Program-made: the position numbers and the translations under genes
Shown: positions 36,087-45,275 of the stretch, piece after piece
Layout: each line of letters starts with the position of its first letter
How positions within the stretch are numbered: position 1 is the first letter of the stretch
Source: Shewanella marina JCM 15074
GTDB lineage: Bacteria > Pseudomonadota > Gammaproteobacteria > Enterobacterales > Shewanellaceae
DNA length: 64,000 bases
NCBI RefSeq assembly: GCF_000614975.1
Contig: NZ_BALM01000020.1
Span: forward strand, 1-64,000
Direction of reading: 5' to 3'
Notes under the pieces: generated by a model
The model's input: the letters and a program-made list of their open reading frames with translations, nothing else
The model's database searches: none
What the model was told of the DNA's origin: nothing

Positions 36087-37331
36087 ATGAAGAAGATCTT
36101 ATCTGCAGCTGCATTATTACTGAGCTCTCCCGCTTTTGCTGCCACGGTTCCCGACTTTTTAGATGTGAACGAGATTAATAATGCTGAGTTTGTTTGCTTA
36201 CCAACTCAGCATGATTACACCCCGCAAGAACAAAAGTATGTCGATCAACTTTGGCAAGAAACCTTAGTGTATTTAGAAGGCTATGCTAAAGCATTGACCA
36301 ATGATGTGAATGCTAACTGTCTTAACTCTGCCCGCTCAATTTATGAAACAGCTGGTGGCGTCAAGAGCATGTGTATTATGGATAATCGTGATATGCGTGA
36401 CATGGTGAAAAATATCTATCAAGTATTAAATAACCCTGATAAAGCCAAACAATGTTTTTCTGCCCGTGAAGAGATGACTTGGAATTATAGTCCTGGCGGT
36501 AAATTAGTTGAAAACTCAGAAGTCGCGCAGTGGATTAACCGGATGACATTTGCTGAGTTTTTCAAGACGAAAGTCACTGATAAAGCAGTAGCAAAAGAAG
36601 GTGCTCAATTTGCCCAAAATTTTGAAAAAATGGTGACGGGTGATGACATTAAAATGCCACCACAATTCCCTTTTGATATCAGTGCTAAAGCGCTACCCAA
36701 TTTATGGGCTTCTGTCGGTTGGTTCCCTATGTATGCTGAAGAAAATCAGCGTAATTTACGCAATTTCACTAATATTCGTGGCGGCTATGCTTATGCTGAA
36801 GTCATGGGGCATTGGGGCCTATTACGGATTGATGAAATTAATGGCGCTAAGGTTGGTGCTGAGATTGGTATGGTTACCCAAGCGGTTGATACTTTTTATC
36901 CGTACCATAATCATGCGATATCTGAGATTTATTACACCATTAGACAACCAGCTTGCATTAATCAGTTTAAGAACTTTGCTATTCGTGAAGATAATCCACT
37001 ACTGACAACGGTTTCTGAAACTGACACACAACGAGTGGTGCAATTTGATTCAGGCATGGTTAATGAACATCAGATGTGGACCAATACTACGCCCGATAAA
37101 GATGCTTTAGTTTATTTCCATCAAAATAATATTCATGCGTTCGATATTGATGGCAGTTGTGAAGCTAAACCTGAAGAAAAGGCTATTGTTACGGTTTGGG
37201 CACGCAGTAATGCCAATGACAAACGAAACGATTATGGTACGACGTTATTGTGTGAATCAGCCGAGCATCCGAATACGCCAGCCAAACATGGTGAAGTGAT
37301 TCAGTGTCAATTAACTAAAGTGAAGTGGTAA
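36087..37331 (+). CDS. dddY: Periplasmic DMSP lyase DddY
   Basis: DddY cleaves dimethylsulfoniopropionate to DMS and acrylate in the periplasm. The 414-residue precursor has a signal peptide ending SPAFA. The cupin metal site is plain: residues 274-283 read HNHAISEIYY. The spacing His-x-His-x3-Glu-x-Tyr equals that of the zinc ligands and catalytic tyrosine of characterised DddY, and a later His (NNIHAFDID) is the expected fourth ligand. Several cysteines (C37, C78, C96, C123) may form disulfides. The flavoprotein and tetrahaem cytochrome upstream would dispose of the acrylate produced. Confidence rests on the motif, export signal and context. Confidence 0.88.
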   Translation: MKKILSAAALLLSSPAFAATVPDFLDVNEINNAEFVCLPTQHDYTPQEQKYVDQLWQETLVYLEGYAKALTNDVNANCLNSARSIYETAGGVKSMCIMDNRDMRDMVKNIYQVLNNPDKAKQCFSAREEMTWNYSPGGKLVENSEVAQWINRMTFAEFFKTKVTDKAVAKEGAQFAQNFEKMVTGDDIKMPPQFPFDISAKALPNLWASVGWFPMYAEENQRNLRNFTNIRGGYAYAEVMGHWGLLRIDEINGAKVGAEIGMVTQAVDTFYPYHNHAISEIYYTIRQPACINQFKNFAIREDNPLLTTVSETDTQRVVQFDSGMVNEHQMWTNTTPDKDALVYFHQNNIHAFDIDGSCEAKPEEKAIVTVWARSNANDKRNDYGTTLLCESAEHPNTPAKHGEVIQCQLTKVKW

Positions 37332-37341
37332 TACTTTATGT

Positions 37342-37366
37342 AAAGCCCACGCATGTGGGCTTTAAT
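37342..37366. terminator. Terminator between dddY and the convergent LysR gene
   Basis: The stem AAAGCCCAC/GTGGGCTTT has a 4-base loop. It overlaps the LysR stop codon at 37362 and probably acts mainly on dddY. Confidence 0.7.
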
Positions 37367-38204
37367 GTTTAATGGCTTGAAACAGATCCGATAGAAAATT
37401 CACGGCAGCGCTGTCTGGTGTTGCCACATAAATAGATTCATTAAATGTTGGCAGTGGAGGTAGCTGATATTCGCTTGGATCTAATATCATCATATTATCG
37501 TTAATTCTAAACTCAGCAATCGGCGCGATGGCTAAATCAGACTCGACCACTTGGCATAATGCGTGTGGTGAAGGAGAGGTCAGTACGATATTGAGTAGAG
37601 GCATGCCTATTTGATAATGGGCAAAAACTTGTACTCGAATTGGGCAATTTTCAGGATATAGGGCTATTGGGCGTGGTTGCTGTTGATGCGAGATGCCATC
37701 TTTAGCTGCAACCCAATGAAACCTTCTTTCATAGAGTAATGTCGCACCTGCTTGTTGTTGCCAATGCGTTGCTAAAATTAAATCAAATTCTTGGTTATCT
37801 AATCGCTTAAATAAATTACCACTGACATCAGTGTCGATATTTAATTCTATATTAGTAAATATTTTTATAAAGTTAATTAGATAAGTCTTAAGATATATTT
37901 CAATATAATCAGTTGGCATACCAATTCTTATTGAGAATATTTGATCATGATCAGTTAACTTGATCATGTTTTTATGATTTTTCATTAATAAAGTGTGAGC
38001 GAATACAAGAAATGTCTCACCCGCATTTGTTAAATTAAAATTGTTTTTGCTATGTTGTATCAGTTTGGTATGAATAATCTCTTCTAATAATGATATATGG
38101 TTATAAATATCTGACTCAGACATTGAAAGTTTATTTGCGCTTAAAGAGATATCTTTAGTTTCACAAATAGTCGTAAATGTCTTGATTAAGCTCAGTTTAT
38201 TCAT
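37362..38204 (-). CDS. LysR-type regulator next to dddY
   Basis: This 280-residue LysR-like protein has an N-terminal HTH (SLSANKLSMSESDIYNHISLLEEI, residues ~18-41) and a divergent effector domain. The N-terminal half is unusually rich in Lys, Asn and Ile and AT-rich codons compared with its neighbours, perhaps a sign of acquisition. I chose ATG 38204; the frame extends to 38267 but lacks a ribosome site there. It converges on dddY and is divergent from a TetR gene, so all three may form one regulatory unit. Confidence 0.78.
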   Translation of the reverse strand: MNKLSLIKTFTTICETKDISLSANKLSMSESDIYNHISLLEEIIHTKLIQHSKNNFNLTNAGETFLVFAHTLLMKNHKNMIKLTDHDQIFSIRIGMPTDYIEIYLKTYLINFIKIFTNIELNIDTDVSGNLFKRLDNQEFDLILATHWQQQAGATLLYERRFHWVAAKDGISHQQQPRPIALYPENCPIRVQVFAHYQIGMPLLNIVLTSPSPHALCQVVESDLAIAPIAEFRINDNMMILDPSEYQLPPLPTFNESIYVATPDSAAVNFLSDLFQAIKH

Positions 38205-38310
38205 TTTTATCTCATGCCAAAAGTGATGAAATATTATCAAGGATTTGAGCATATTTATAAAGATCAATATATGTGACTTAATGCATGTTCTTCGTAATTA
38301 AGGTGTCAAA

Positions 38311-38970
38311 ATGAGCAGTTGGCAAGAGAGAGAATCATATCTCATTGATATTGCAGGGCGCTGTGTTAGCGGTCATAAGTGGTTTGATCTATGCCGTTCC
38401 CACCTTGTGCAAGCTAGCCAAATATCTAAGGGCACTATTTATAATCACTTTCCTGCAGAAACTGACCTATTATTTGCATTAGCAATTAACGACTATCAAT
38501 TAAAAATTAACAATCTAGAGTTATTGTATGAAAAGCATTCAGATCCATTGGAATGTTATTTATTACATCATTGTTGGTGCTTAATGGATATTTTAAAAAG
38601 CAAAAAGTTTGTTGTAGCAAGAATGCTACCAAATGATGCTTTATTAGCATTATCATCTGATATCTTTAGGCAAAAATTCACTGACGTTTTTAATCAGTAT
38701 AATCAATTAAACTATGCATTAATTGATAAAATTGGTGATGTAAATGGTTATAATCGTCGTGAGTTAGTGACGGCTTATGTTCGTGGCGCTATTGTTCATA
38801 GTGATGATGAGAATAAGCAGTTTGATGATATTCAGATGTATCAACAATTATGTTATGCCATTATGCAATTATTAGGGCAGTCACATCGACGGGTTATTAA
38901 TACTCAATTAATTGAAGAGTTGCTGGCAAATATCACTAATAGTCACCAGCAGTCTTTAAATGTACTTTAG
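38311..38970 (+). CDS. TetR-family regulator
   Basis: This 219-residue protein has a TetR HTH at residues ~28-55 with the recognition helix QISKGTIYNHFPAETDLLF, and a helical ligand-binding domain. It is divergent from the LysR gene across 106 bases and converges with cpxA, overlapping its restored stop by 3 bases. It is rich in Asn/Ile and AT-rich codons like the adjacent LysR. By position it may regulate the DMSP/acrylate genes; acuI in other bacteria is controlled by the TetR protein AcuR, but this is not its clear orthologue. Confidence 0.8.
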   Translation: MSSWQERESYLIDIAGRCVSGHKWFDLCRSHLVQASQISKGTIYNHFPAETDLLFALAINDYQLKINNLELLYEKHSDPLECYLLHHCWCLMDILKSKKFVVARMLPNDALLALSSDIFRQKFTDVFNQYNQLNYALIDKIGDVNGYNRRELVTAYVRGAIVHSDDENKQFDDIQMYQQLCYAIMQLLGQSHRRVINTQLIEELLANITNSHQQSLNVL

Positions 38971-40333
38971 CTATTCATTAAAATAATCTCGACTTGCAAA
39001 CCATGAGGTTGCAGGTTACTCGCAGTAATGGTGCCCATATGGCTTCAATTGCCGCTTGAGTGATCGCCAGCCCCAGTCCCCAGCCGCCCGTTTCACGTTC
39101 TCTAGCTGATTGTGGTCGATAAAACGGCTTAAATATCGCTTCTAACTCCTGTTGCTCGACTCCTGGACCATCATCGCTAATGATAATATGTAGCTGCTCA
39201 TTAACCTGTATCGCTTGAATATTGATCTGTTTATTGGCGTAACGAATACTGTTGCGCAGTAAGTTTTCAATGGCTCTTGAAAGCAGTTTAGGGTTTAGGG
39301 TTAAGTTAATATCTTCATCAATATCAATTACTAACTCTTTTCCTTGTTGCTGGGCTTCAAACTCCGCATCATCTAATACTTGGCTTAAGCTTTCTGCTAA
39401 ACCGGTTGTGATTTTTGCTTCATGGCGTTGATTCCTTACTCGAGATAAGGTGAGTAGCTCACTAATTAATTGCTCTAGTTGCTCTGCTTCATAACTTATT
39501 CGGTCAAGTTCGACTGATTGTTGTCCTTTTTTACGTGCTAAAGCTAAGCCGAGTTGCAGGCGCGTCAACGGGGTACGTAGTTCATGGGAAATATCACCCA
39601 TTAAACGTTGTTGATTATTCATCATCGCTTCAACGGCATCAGCCATGCTATTAAAAGCATTGGCTAATTGGCCAATTTCATCTTTACGGTTTAATGTATC
39701 TGCATCAACACGGCTACGTAAATTACCCGCGGCAAGGGCATCGGCACTTTGTTTTAATGAGCGTAATGGTTTCCCCAAATACCATGCGAGTAGGCCGCAT
39801 AATATGCCAGACATTAAGATAGCTAGGCTAAGGGTGAGTAATTTATTATTAAGAAAGAAGAAAAACCAAGGCCGTGGGTGGTGATCTTTTATGCGACCAT
39901 ACAAGTTGTAATTTTGCCCCTGAACAACAAAGCTGTAGGGGCCAAATAGTAATTCATCTTTAAGTTGATGACTGATCGGTTTTCCTTCCTCATCAGCATT
40001 AAGAATAAAGCGCCGCATACGATGATTTACTTTTCTAATATTAATAATGTCATCTTGATTATTGGCAATATAAAGCTGCAGAGGTTTACCACTGTGACTG
40101 AGTCGCCTACTTAACATTTTTATATTTTTTGGCGAATTTAAGTATTGTGGTTTTTTCTGTAATACTTCGGCAGCATTAATCAATATTCGCTCTAATCTAG
40201 GCGATAATGGCGCTCGATCTTGTTGCTGTTGGAGTAATGGCAATAGCCCGACCATGGCAATAATCAGTGAACTACAAAGCCAGAAACCCAGTAATAATTT
40301 TATAAATAAACGATTAGGCAAAATTGAACTCAT
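38967..40333 (-). CDS. cpxA: Envelope-stress sensor kinase CpxA, frameshift near 3' end
   Basis: CpxA senses misfolded envelope proteins and phosphorylates CpxR. It has two membrane helices (residues ~10-28 and ~162-185) around a periplasmic sensor, a HAMP linker, the phospho-acceptor H box (GDISHELRTPLTRLQLGLAL), the N box (AIENLLRNSIRYA) and G boxes (ISDDGPGV and GGWGLGLAI). Near 39036-39045 the frame shifts: the uncorrected protein ends in an unrelated tail at 38978. One added base restores the normal HMGTI-type end and a stop at 38967 (455 residues). The ATG overlaps the cpxR stop by one base (TAATG). Confidence 0.92.
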
Positions 40334-41013
40334 TAAGGTAACCAAATATAACCTTTACCACGCAGGGTTTTGACCCGCGGGCGACCATCACTGCGGTCAG
40401 GTAATTTTTTGCGTAAATTAGACATATGCATATCCAGACTGCGATCAAATGGCATCAGTTTTTTACCTAATACTTGCTCGCTAAGCTGATCTTTTGTCAT
40501 TAATTCGCCTGCATTTTGCAGCATGATATGCAATAAACTAAATTCAGTTCCCGTAAGTAATAGCAGCTGCTCATGGCAAAATGCCTCCTGCCGAGCAGGA
40601 TCTAAATTTAAATCACCGTATTGGTGAGGTTGTGAAGTTGGAGTGCTATTCGCTTGGGTGCGGCGAATAATGGCTTTGATACGAGCCACCAGTTCACGGT
40701 CATTAAAGGGTTTAGGTAAATAGTCATCGGCACCAATTTCGAGGCCAACCACTCTATCAATTTCATCACCTCTGGCTGTTAGCATCAATACTGGAGTCTG
40801 CTTTTGGGCTCTAAGTGCTTTAAGGACTTCAAAGCCATTCATTTGCGGCAACATAACATCTAATAAAATAAGATCAAACTCAGCCGTTAAAGCTCGCTGT
40901 AACCCCGTTTTACCATCATGAGCAAAGGTGAGGTTAAAACCTTCTAACTCTAATAATTGGCCCAATAACTCTGACAAACCTAAGTCATCGTCAATCAGTA
41001 AAATGCGATTCAT
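40333..41013 (-). CDS. cpxR: Envelope-stress response regulator CpxR
   Basis: This 226-residue OmpR-family regulator has the receiver domain with acidic pocket LIDDD, phospho-acceptor Asp51 region ILLDVMLPQMNGFE and Lys in LPKPFNDRE. The C-terminal winged HTH contains DRSLDMHMSNLRKKLPD and the final KTLRGKGYIW. It is upstream of and coupled to cpxA, and divergent from cpxP across a region with a consensus CpxR box. Confidence 0.95.
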   Translation of the reverse strand: MNRILLIDDDLGLSELLGQLLELEGFNLTFAHDGKTGLQRALTAEFDLILLDVMLPQMNGFEVLKALRAQKQTPVLMLTARGDEIDRVVGLEIGADDYLPKPFNDRELVARIKAIIRRTQANSTPTSQPHQYGDLNLDPARQEAFCHEQLLLLTGTEFSLLHIMLQNAGELMTKDQLSEQVLGKKLMPFDRSLDMHMSNLRKKLPDRSDGRPRVKTLRGKGYIWLP

Positions 41014-41105
41014 AGTAACGCCTTGAATTAGTGATATAGATATAGCGCTGAGTATATCGATATTTGTATTAGGATGACGCTATCTTTGCAATAAAAGCAC
41101 ACAGC

Positions 41106-41120
41106 TTTACGATGATTTAC
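41106..41120 (-). promoter_or_regulatory. CpxR box between cpxR and cpxP
   Basis: TTTACGATGATTTAC on the plus strand reads GTAAA-N5-GTAAA on the minus strand, an exact match to the CpxR consensus. It lies 78 bases before the cpxP start and 93 bases before cpxR, so it can serve activation of cpxP and autoregulation of cpxRA. Confidence 0.85.
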
Positions 41121-41197
41121 ACAAGCAGCACCCTTACTTACATTCAGCTAGATATACTTATTTCATCCCAACAATACAGTACCCCATAGGAATGAAT

Positions 41198-41698
41198 ATG
41201 TTAATGAAATCTAAGATTAAGATGAGTTTGGTTGCTTTAGTCGCAAGTTCGACATTATTAAGCGGTGTAGTTTATGCGCATAACAATGATGGTCAACATG
41301 ATGAGGGAGCAAAATCTTGCCACAGTAAGCATATGAAGGGCCATAAAATGGGACGTCATATGTTTCGCGGTTTAGATTTAACCGAGCAACAACGCACAGA
41401 AATTAAAGCACTTTATAAAGCCCAGCGCGAGCAGTTTAAAGCTGAGCATCAACAGATGAAAGGTGACAAAAGCCAACATAAAGCTGAGATGCTAAAGCTA
41501 ATTACTGCCGATGGTTTTGATAGTAATCAAGCGCAACAGTTGTTTAGTCAGCGTGAAGATAAACATGAAAAGCGCATGTTAAGTCAGCTTGAAATTCAAA
41601 ATAAGATCTACCATATGCTGACACCTGAGCAGCAACAAAAATTTAAACAGCGTTTTGAGGATATGGGAAGTAAACACAGTCATCGTCAATCACATTAA
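41198..41698 (+). CDS. cpxP: CpxP/Spy-family periplasmic stress protein
   Basis: CpxP/Spy proteins are periplasmic chaperones; CpxP also restrains CpxA. The 166-residue precursor has a signal peptide ending near VVYA. The mature protein is rich in His, Lys and Gln, with both LTxxQ motifs (LDLTEQQR and MLTPEQQQ). The many N- and C-terminal histidines (SCHSKHMKGHKMGRH and SKHSHRQSH) could bind metal. Start: ATG 41198, 6 bases after AGGA; an ATG at 41192 is too close to it. A CpxR box lies upstream and cpxRA is divergent. Confidence 0.9.
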   Translation: MLMKSKIKMSLVALVASSTLLSGVVYAHNNDGQHDEGAKSCHSKHMKGHKMGRHMFRGLDLTEQQRTEIKALYKAQREQFKAEHQQMKGDKSQHKAEMLKLITADGFDSNQAQQLFSQREDKHEKRMLSQLEIQNKIYHMLTPEQQQKFKQRFEDMGSKHSHRQSH

Positions 41699-41878
41699 TC
41701 CGTAATTTAATTAAATAGTGTTTATTCTATTAACCTCAAAAAATGTAATAAACCAATAAAATCATGATGTTAGTGTTGATATTGCTCGGTTGTATGATAT
41801 CGCAATCGAGTGATACACATTTTGATGTCTGTTAGGGATAACGTACAATATAACCATTGTTTCCCGACGCTGGTGTGT

Positions 41879-42757
41879 ATGAAAAACGTTTCTCAGTATG
41901 ATTTTTGGGTCAAGATGGCAAGCCGAGCAGCAATGGCTACCGCCTTGACTCTAATTACGATTAAATTGATTGCTTGGCAATATTCTGGTTCTGCCAGTAT
42001 GTTGGCCTCTCTCACTGATTCTTTTGCCGATGGCCTGGCATCATTAGTTAACTTTATTGCGATTCGTTATGCCATTGCGCCTGCTGATGATGATCATCGC
42101 TATGGACATGGTAAAGCTGAGCCGTTAGCGGCATTAGCTCAGTCTGCTTTTATTCTTGGTTCTGCGGTATTACTGTTATTACATGGTGTTGACCGATTAC
42201 TCGATCCTGTACCAGTTGAAAAACCGATGGTGGGTATTATCGTTTCTGTGATTGCGATTGTATTAACCTTTGCTTTGGTACTATTACAACGACGTGCACT
42301 TGCTAAAACCAATAGTACAGTGATTGCCGCTGATGCATTACATTACCGTTCAGATCTGTTATTAAATGCCGGTGTATTAATTGCATTAGTATTGGCGCAG
42401 CAAGGTTTTATCTGGGCTGATGGCTTATTTGCGTTATTGATTGCACTTTATATTGGTTTGCAGGCCATAGAACTTGGACATGAATCGATTCAGTCATTAC
42501 TCGATCGTGAAGTGGACGATGATTTACGTGATAAGGTAATTGCGCTAATTGAACAAGATCCTGATATCTATGGTTACCATGATTTACGTACTCGCCAAGC
42601 GGGTAAAATGACCTTTATTCAAGTGCATTTAGAGTTAGATGGGTCGCTGACCTTAAATCAATCGCACGCTATAGCTGACCAATTTGAACGTGAAGTACAT
42701 GCTGCGTTTGAGCATGTTGAGATTATTGTGCATCAAGATCCTGCATTGTACGCATAA
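41879..42757 (+). CDS. fieF: Cation-efflux pump FieF
   Basis: FieF is a cation diffusion facilitator that exports Fe(II)/Zn(II) by proton antiport. The 292-residue protein has six membrane helices. The metal sites are DSFAD in helix 2 and HYRSD in helix 5, and GHGKAE is the family loop. The cytoplasmic C-terminal domain (GYHDLRTRQAGKMTFIQVHLELD) includes the regulatory metal-binding fold. I chose the ATG at 41879; the frame extends to 41810 with non-conserved residues. cpxP-fieF adjacency is shared with enterobacteria. Confidence 0.92.
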   Translation: MKNVSQYDFWVKMASRAAMATALTLITIKLIAWQYSGSASMLASLTDSFADGLASLVNFIAIRYAIAPADDDHRYGHGKAEPLAALAQSAFILGSAVLLLLHGVDRLLDPVPVEKPMVGIIVSVIAIVLTFALVLLQRRALAKTNSTVIAADALHYRSDLLLNAGVLIALVLAQQGFIWADGLFALLIALYIGLQAIELGHESIQSLLDREVDDDLRDKVIALIEQDPDIYGYHDLRTRQAGKMTFIQVHLELDGSLTLNQSHAIADQFEREVHAAFEHVEIIVHQDPALYA

Positions 42758-42760
42758 GTT

Positions 42761-42785
42761 AAAGGCGCCGATGGCGCCTTTTTAT
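42761..42785. terminator. Terminator between fieF and ntrC
   Basis: A perfect stem AAAGGCGCC/GGCGCCTTT with loop GAT and a T run, sitting between convergent genes. Confidence 0.88.
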
Positions 42786-42791
42786 TGCTGA

Positions 42792-44189
42792 CTATTGCAA
42801 GCCTAACTCTTTCAATTTTCGGGTCAATGTATTGCGTCCCCAGCCCAATCTTTTGGCTGCTTCTTGTTTATGACCCTTGGTATGTTTTAATGCGGTTTGC
42901 AATAAAATACGTTCAAAATCAGGTTGGATTTGTTTGAGCAGATCACAATCTCCAGCGTCTAAATGCTCCGTTAACCATTGGCTGAGCCCAGTTTGCCAAT
43001 CAGTTAACTCATTTTGTGGCATTTGATTGATATTGAGCAGTTCAGGCGGCAAATCTTGGACTAAAATCTCTTGCCCAGAAGCCATCACAGTTAACCATTT
43101 GCAGGTGTTTTCTAATTGTCTGACATTTCCCGGCCATGGTAATTGTGCCAGTTTCTCTGATGCTGCGGCGGTGAGAATTTTGACCTCAACATCCATCTCT
43201 TTAGCGGCTCGGCTTAAAAAGTAATGAGCTAACTGTGGAATATCTTCCCGACGCTGGCAAAGTGGCGGTAGATGCACTTTTATAACATTGAGGCGATGGA
43301 ATAGATCTTCACGAAAATCACCGCGTTGAACTAATAGCTCTAAGTCTTGATGGGTTGCAGCAATAATACGTACATCGACTTTAACTGGAGAGTGGCCGCC
43401 GATACGATAAAACTGACCATCGGCTAGAACGCGTAGCAGTCGAGTTTGAACATCAAGTGGCATATCGCCAATTTCATCTAAAAATAGGGTGCCACCATCA
43501 GCTTGTTCAAAACGGCCTTGGCGTATACTTGAGGCACCTGTAAATGCACCTTTTTCATGACCAAATAATTCAGATTCAATCAAATCTTTTGGGATGGCAG
43601 CCATGTTTAGGGCGATAAACGGTTTGTCTTTGCGGGGGCTATGTTTATGTAAAGCGCCAGCAACTAACTCTTTACCTGTACCTGATTGGCCATTAATCAG
43701 CACACTAATTGATGAGCGTGATAAGCGGCCAATAGCCCGAAATACCTCTTGCATTGATGGTGCTTCGCCAATAATTTCAGGCATTTTCACCTGTTGTTCT
43801 GGTATCGCGGCTGGCGTTTGTTCATTGGCGCGACTAATGGCTCGCTCAGCTAACGCTGTTGCTTCATCAATATCAAAAGGTTTTGGTAAATATTCGAATG
43901 CGCCTGCTTGATAGGCACTTACTGCGCTATCAAGATCTGAATGGGCTGTCATAATAATGACCGGAATATGGGGGAAGTGCTGACCTATGCGTTCTAATAA
44001 GGTTAAGCCATCTGTGCCCGGCATTCTGATATCTGAAATAATGATTTTAGGTTGTGACGTTTGCAAAGCTTGCCAAAGAGATTCTGCGGCAGCAAAGCTG
44101 GCACAACTTAAATTAGCACTTTTTAAGGCACGCTCTAGTACCCAACGTATGGAGCTATCATCATCTAGGATCCAAACTTGTTCTGTCAT
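42792..44189 (-). CDS. ntrC: Nitrogen regulator NtrC (sigma-54 activator)
   Basis: NtrC (GlnG, NRI) activates sigma-54 promoters under nitrogen limitation. The 465-residue protein has a receiver domain (Asp in [12 protein letters not shown]), a central AAA+ domain with Walker [10 protein letters not shown] and the sigma-54 contact loop GAFTGA, and a C-terminal Fis-type HTH ([20 protein letters not shown]). It follows ntrB by 12 bases. Unlike in enterobacteria, glnA is not adjacent but lies about 12 kb away. Confidence 0.97.
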   Translation of the reverse strand: MTEQVWILDDDSSIRWVLERALKSANLSCASFAAAESLWQALQTSQPKIIISDIRMPGTDGLTLLERIGQHFPHIPVIIMTAHSDLDSAVSAYQAGAFEYLPKPFDIDEATALAERAISRANEQTPAAIPEQQVKMPEIIGEAPSMQEVFRAIGRLSRSSISVLINGQSGTGKELVAGALHKHSPRKDKPFIALNMAAIPKDLIESELFGHEKGAFTGASSIRQGRFEQADGGTLFLDEIGDMPLDVQTRLLRVLADGQFYRIGGHSPVKVDVRIIAATHQDLELLVQRGDFREDLFHRLNVIKVHLPPLCQRREDIPQLAHYFLSRAAKEMDVEVKILTAAASEKLAQLPWPGNVRQLENTCKWLTVMASGQEILVQDLPPELLNINQMPQNELTDWQTGLSQWLTEHLDAGDCDLLKQIQPDFERILLQTALKHTKGHKQEAAKRLGWGRNTLTRKLKELGLQ

Positions 44190-44201
44190 TGATAGTTCCT
44201 A

Positions 44202-45239
44202 TTATTTGATTGGTAGAGTAAGGGTAAATTCGGTATGGCCAGCAGTAGAGACACAATCAATACGGCCACCATGTAAACGCGCAATATTATGTGCAATTGA
44301 TAGACCCAGTCCTGAGCCTTCTGGTTTGCCGGTGACCATTGGATAGAACAAGGTATCTAACAGATCATCGGGTACGCCGGGGCCATCATCAATGATGGCT
44401 AATGTCATCACCACTCGGTGACGTTTATGGCCAATAGTGACTTGATTTTGAGTGCGAGTTTTAATCCGAATACTGCCGCCTTGATTATCTAATGCCTGAA
44501 TCGCATTTTGGACGATATTAAGTAAGGCTTGCAGCATCTGATCATTATCCATATCAATGTCTGGGATCGACGGATCATAATCTTGCACAATATTAATATC
44601 TGCAGGACAGGTCATTTCTGTTAACTGCAGTACTTTTTGAATAATTTGATGGATGTTATGAGGCGTATGACGTGTTGGACGTTGTGGCCCTAATAATCGA
44701 TTAACTAACTCAGTTAAACGATCCGCTTGTTCAATAATAAGCGTAGTAAATTCTTTTAATTGTGGATCGTCTAATTCCCTAGACAGTAACTGCGCTGCGC
44801 CGCGTAAACCACCTAATGGGTTTTTTATTTCATGGGCTAAATTGCGAACCAAAAACTGAGCGGCTTGCTGCTGCGCATCCAAATGTAATTGTTGATGAAT
44901 GCGTCTTTGTTGATCAACCTGTCGTAATTCTAATAGGCCAAGACGACGTTCGGTATCAAATGGCGTTAAGGTCAGATCAATGGTGTGGTGTTGGCCTGTT
45001 AAGGTAATTAAATCGGTAGTATTGACGGTTAAGCCTTGGTTATCTGCAATTGATTGACTCAGTAATTGGCTATCAATACCTAATAATTGGCAATGTTCTA
45101 AGAGGGGTTGCTCGACCAATTTATGTAAACCAATACCAAACAATTGAGTGGCGGCTGGGTTGGCATAATGGGCAGTAAGCTTATTATCGATCACGATAAC
45201 CGCCGTCACTAGATTATTAAGTATTAGGTCGTTGTTCAT
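44202..45239 (-). CDS. ntrB: Nitrogen sensor kinase NtrB
   Basis: NtrB (GlnL, NRII) phosphorylates or dephosphorylates NtrC under PII control. The soluble 345-residue protein has an N-terminal PAS domain, the H box NLAHEIKNPLGGLRGAAQLL near residue 138, the N box (LQALLNIVQNAIQAL) and G boxes (IIDDGPGVP, GKPEGSGLGLSIAHNI). It is the first gene of ntrBC; a perfect NtrC box lies 22 bases upstream of its start. Confidence 0.97.
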   Translation of the reverse strand: MNNDLILNNLVTAVIVIDNKLTAHYANPAATQLFGIGLHKLVEQPLLEHCQLLGIDSQLLSQSIADNQGLTVNTTDLITLTGQHHTIDLTLTPFDTERRLGLLELRQVDQQRRIHQQLHLDAQQQAAQFLVRNLAHEIKNPLGGLRGAAQLLSRELDDPQLKEFTTLIIEQADRLTELVNRLLGPQRPTRHTPHNIHQIIQKVLQLTEMTCPADINIVQDYDPSIPDIDMDNDQMLQALLNIVQNAIQALDNQGGSIRIKTRTQNQVTIGHKRHRVVMTLAIIDDGPGVPDDLLDTLFYPMVTGKPEGSGLGLSIAHNIARLHGGRIDCVSTAGHTEFTLTLPIK

Positions 45240-45260
45240 TTATTAGCCTTAGACTGCGAT

Positions 45261-45275
45261 GCACCATTATGGTGC
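45261..45275. promoter_or_regulatory. NtrC box upstream of ntrB
   Basis: GCACCATTATGGTGC is a perfect palindrome matching the NtrC consensus (GCAC...GGTGC, 15 bp). Its closeness to the ntrB start (22 bases) suggests autorepression by NtrC. Confidence 0.85.
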
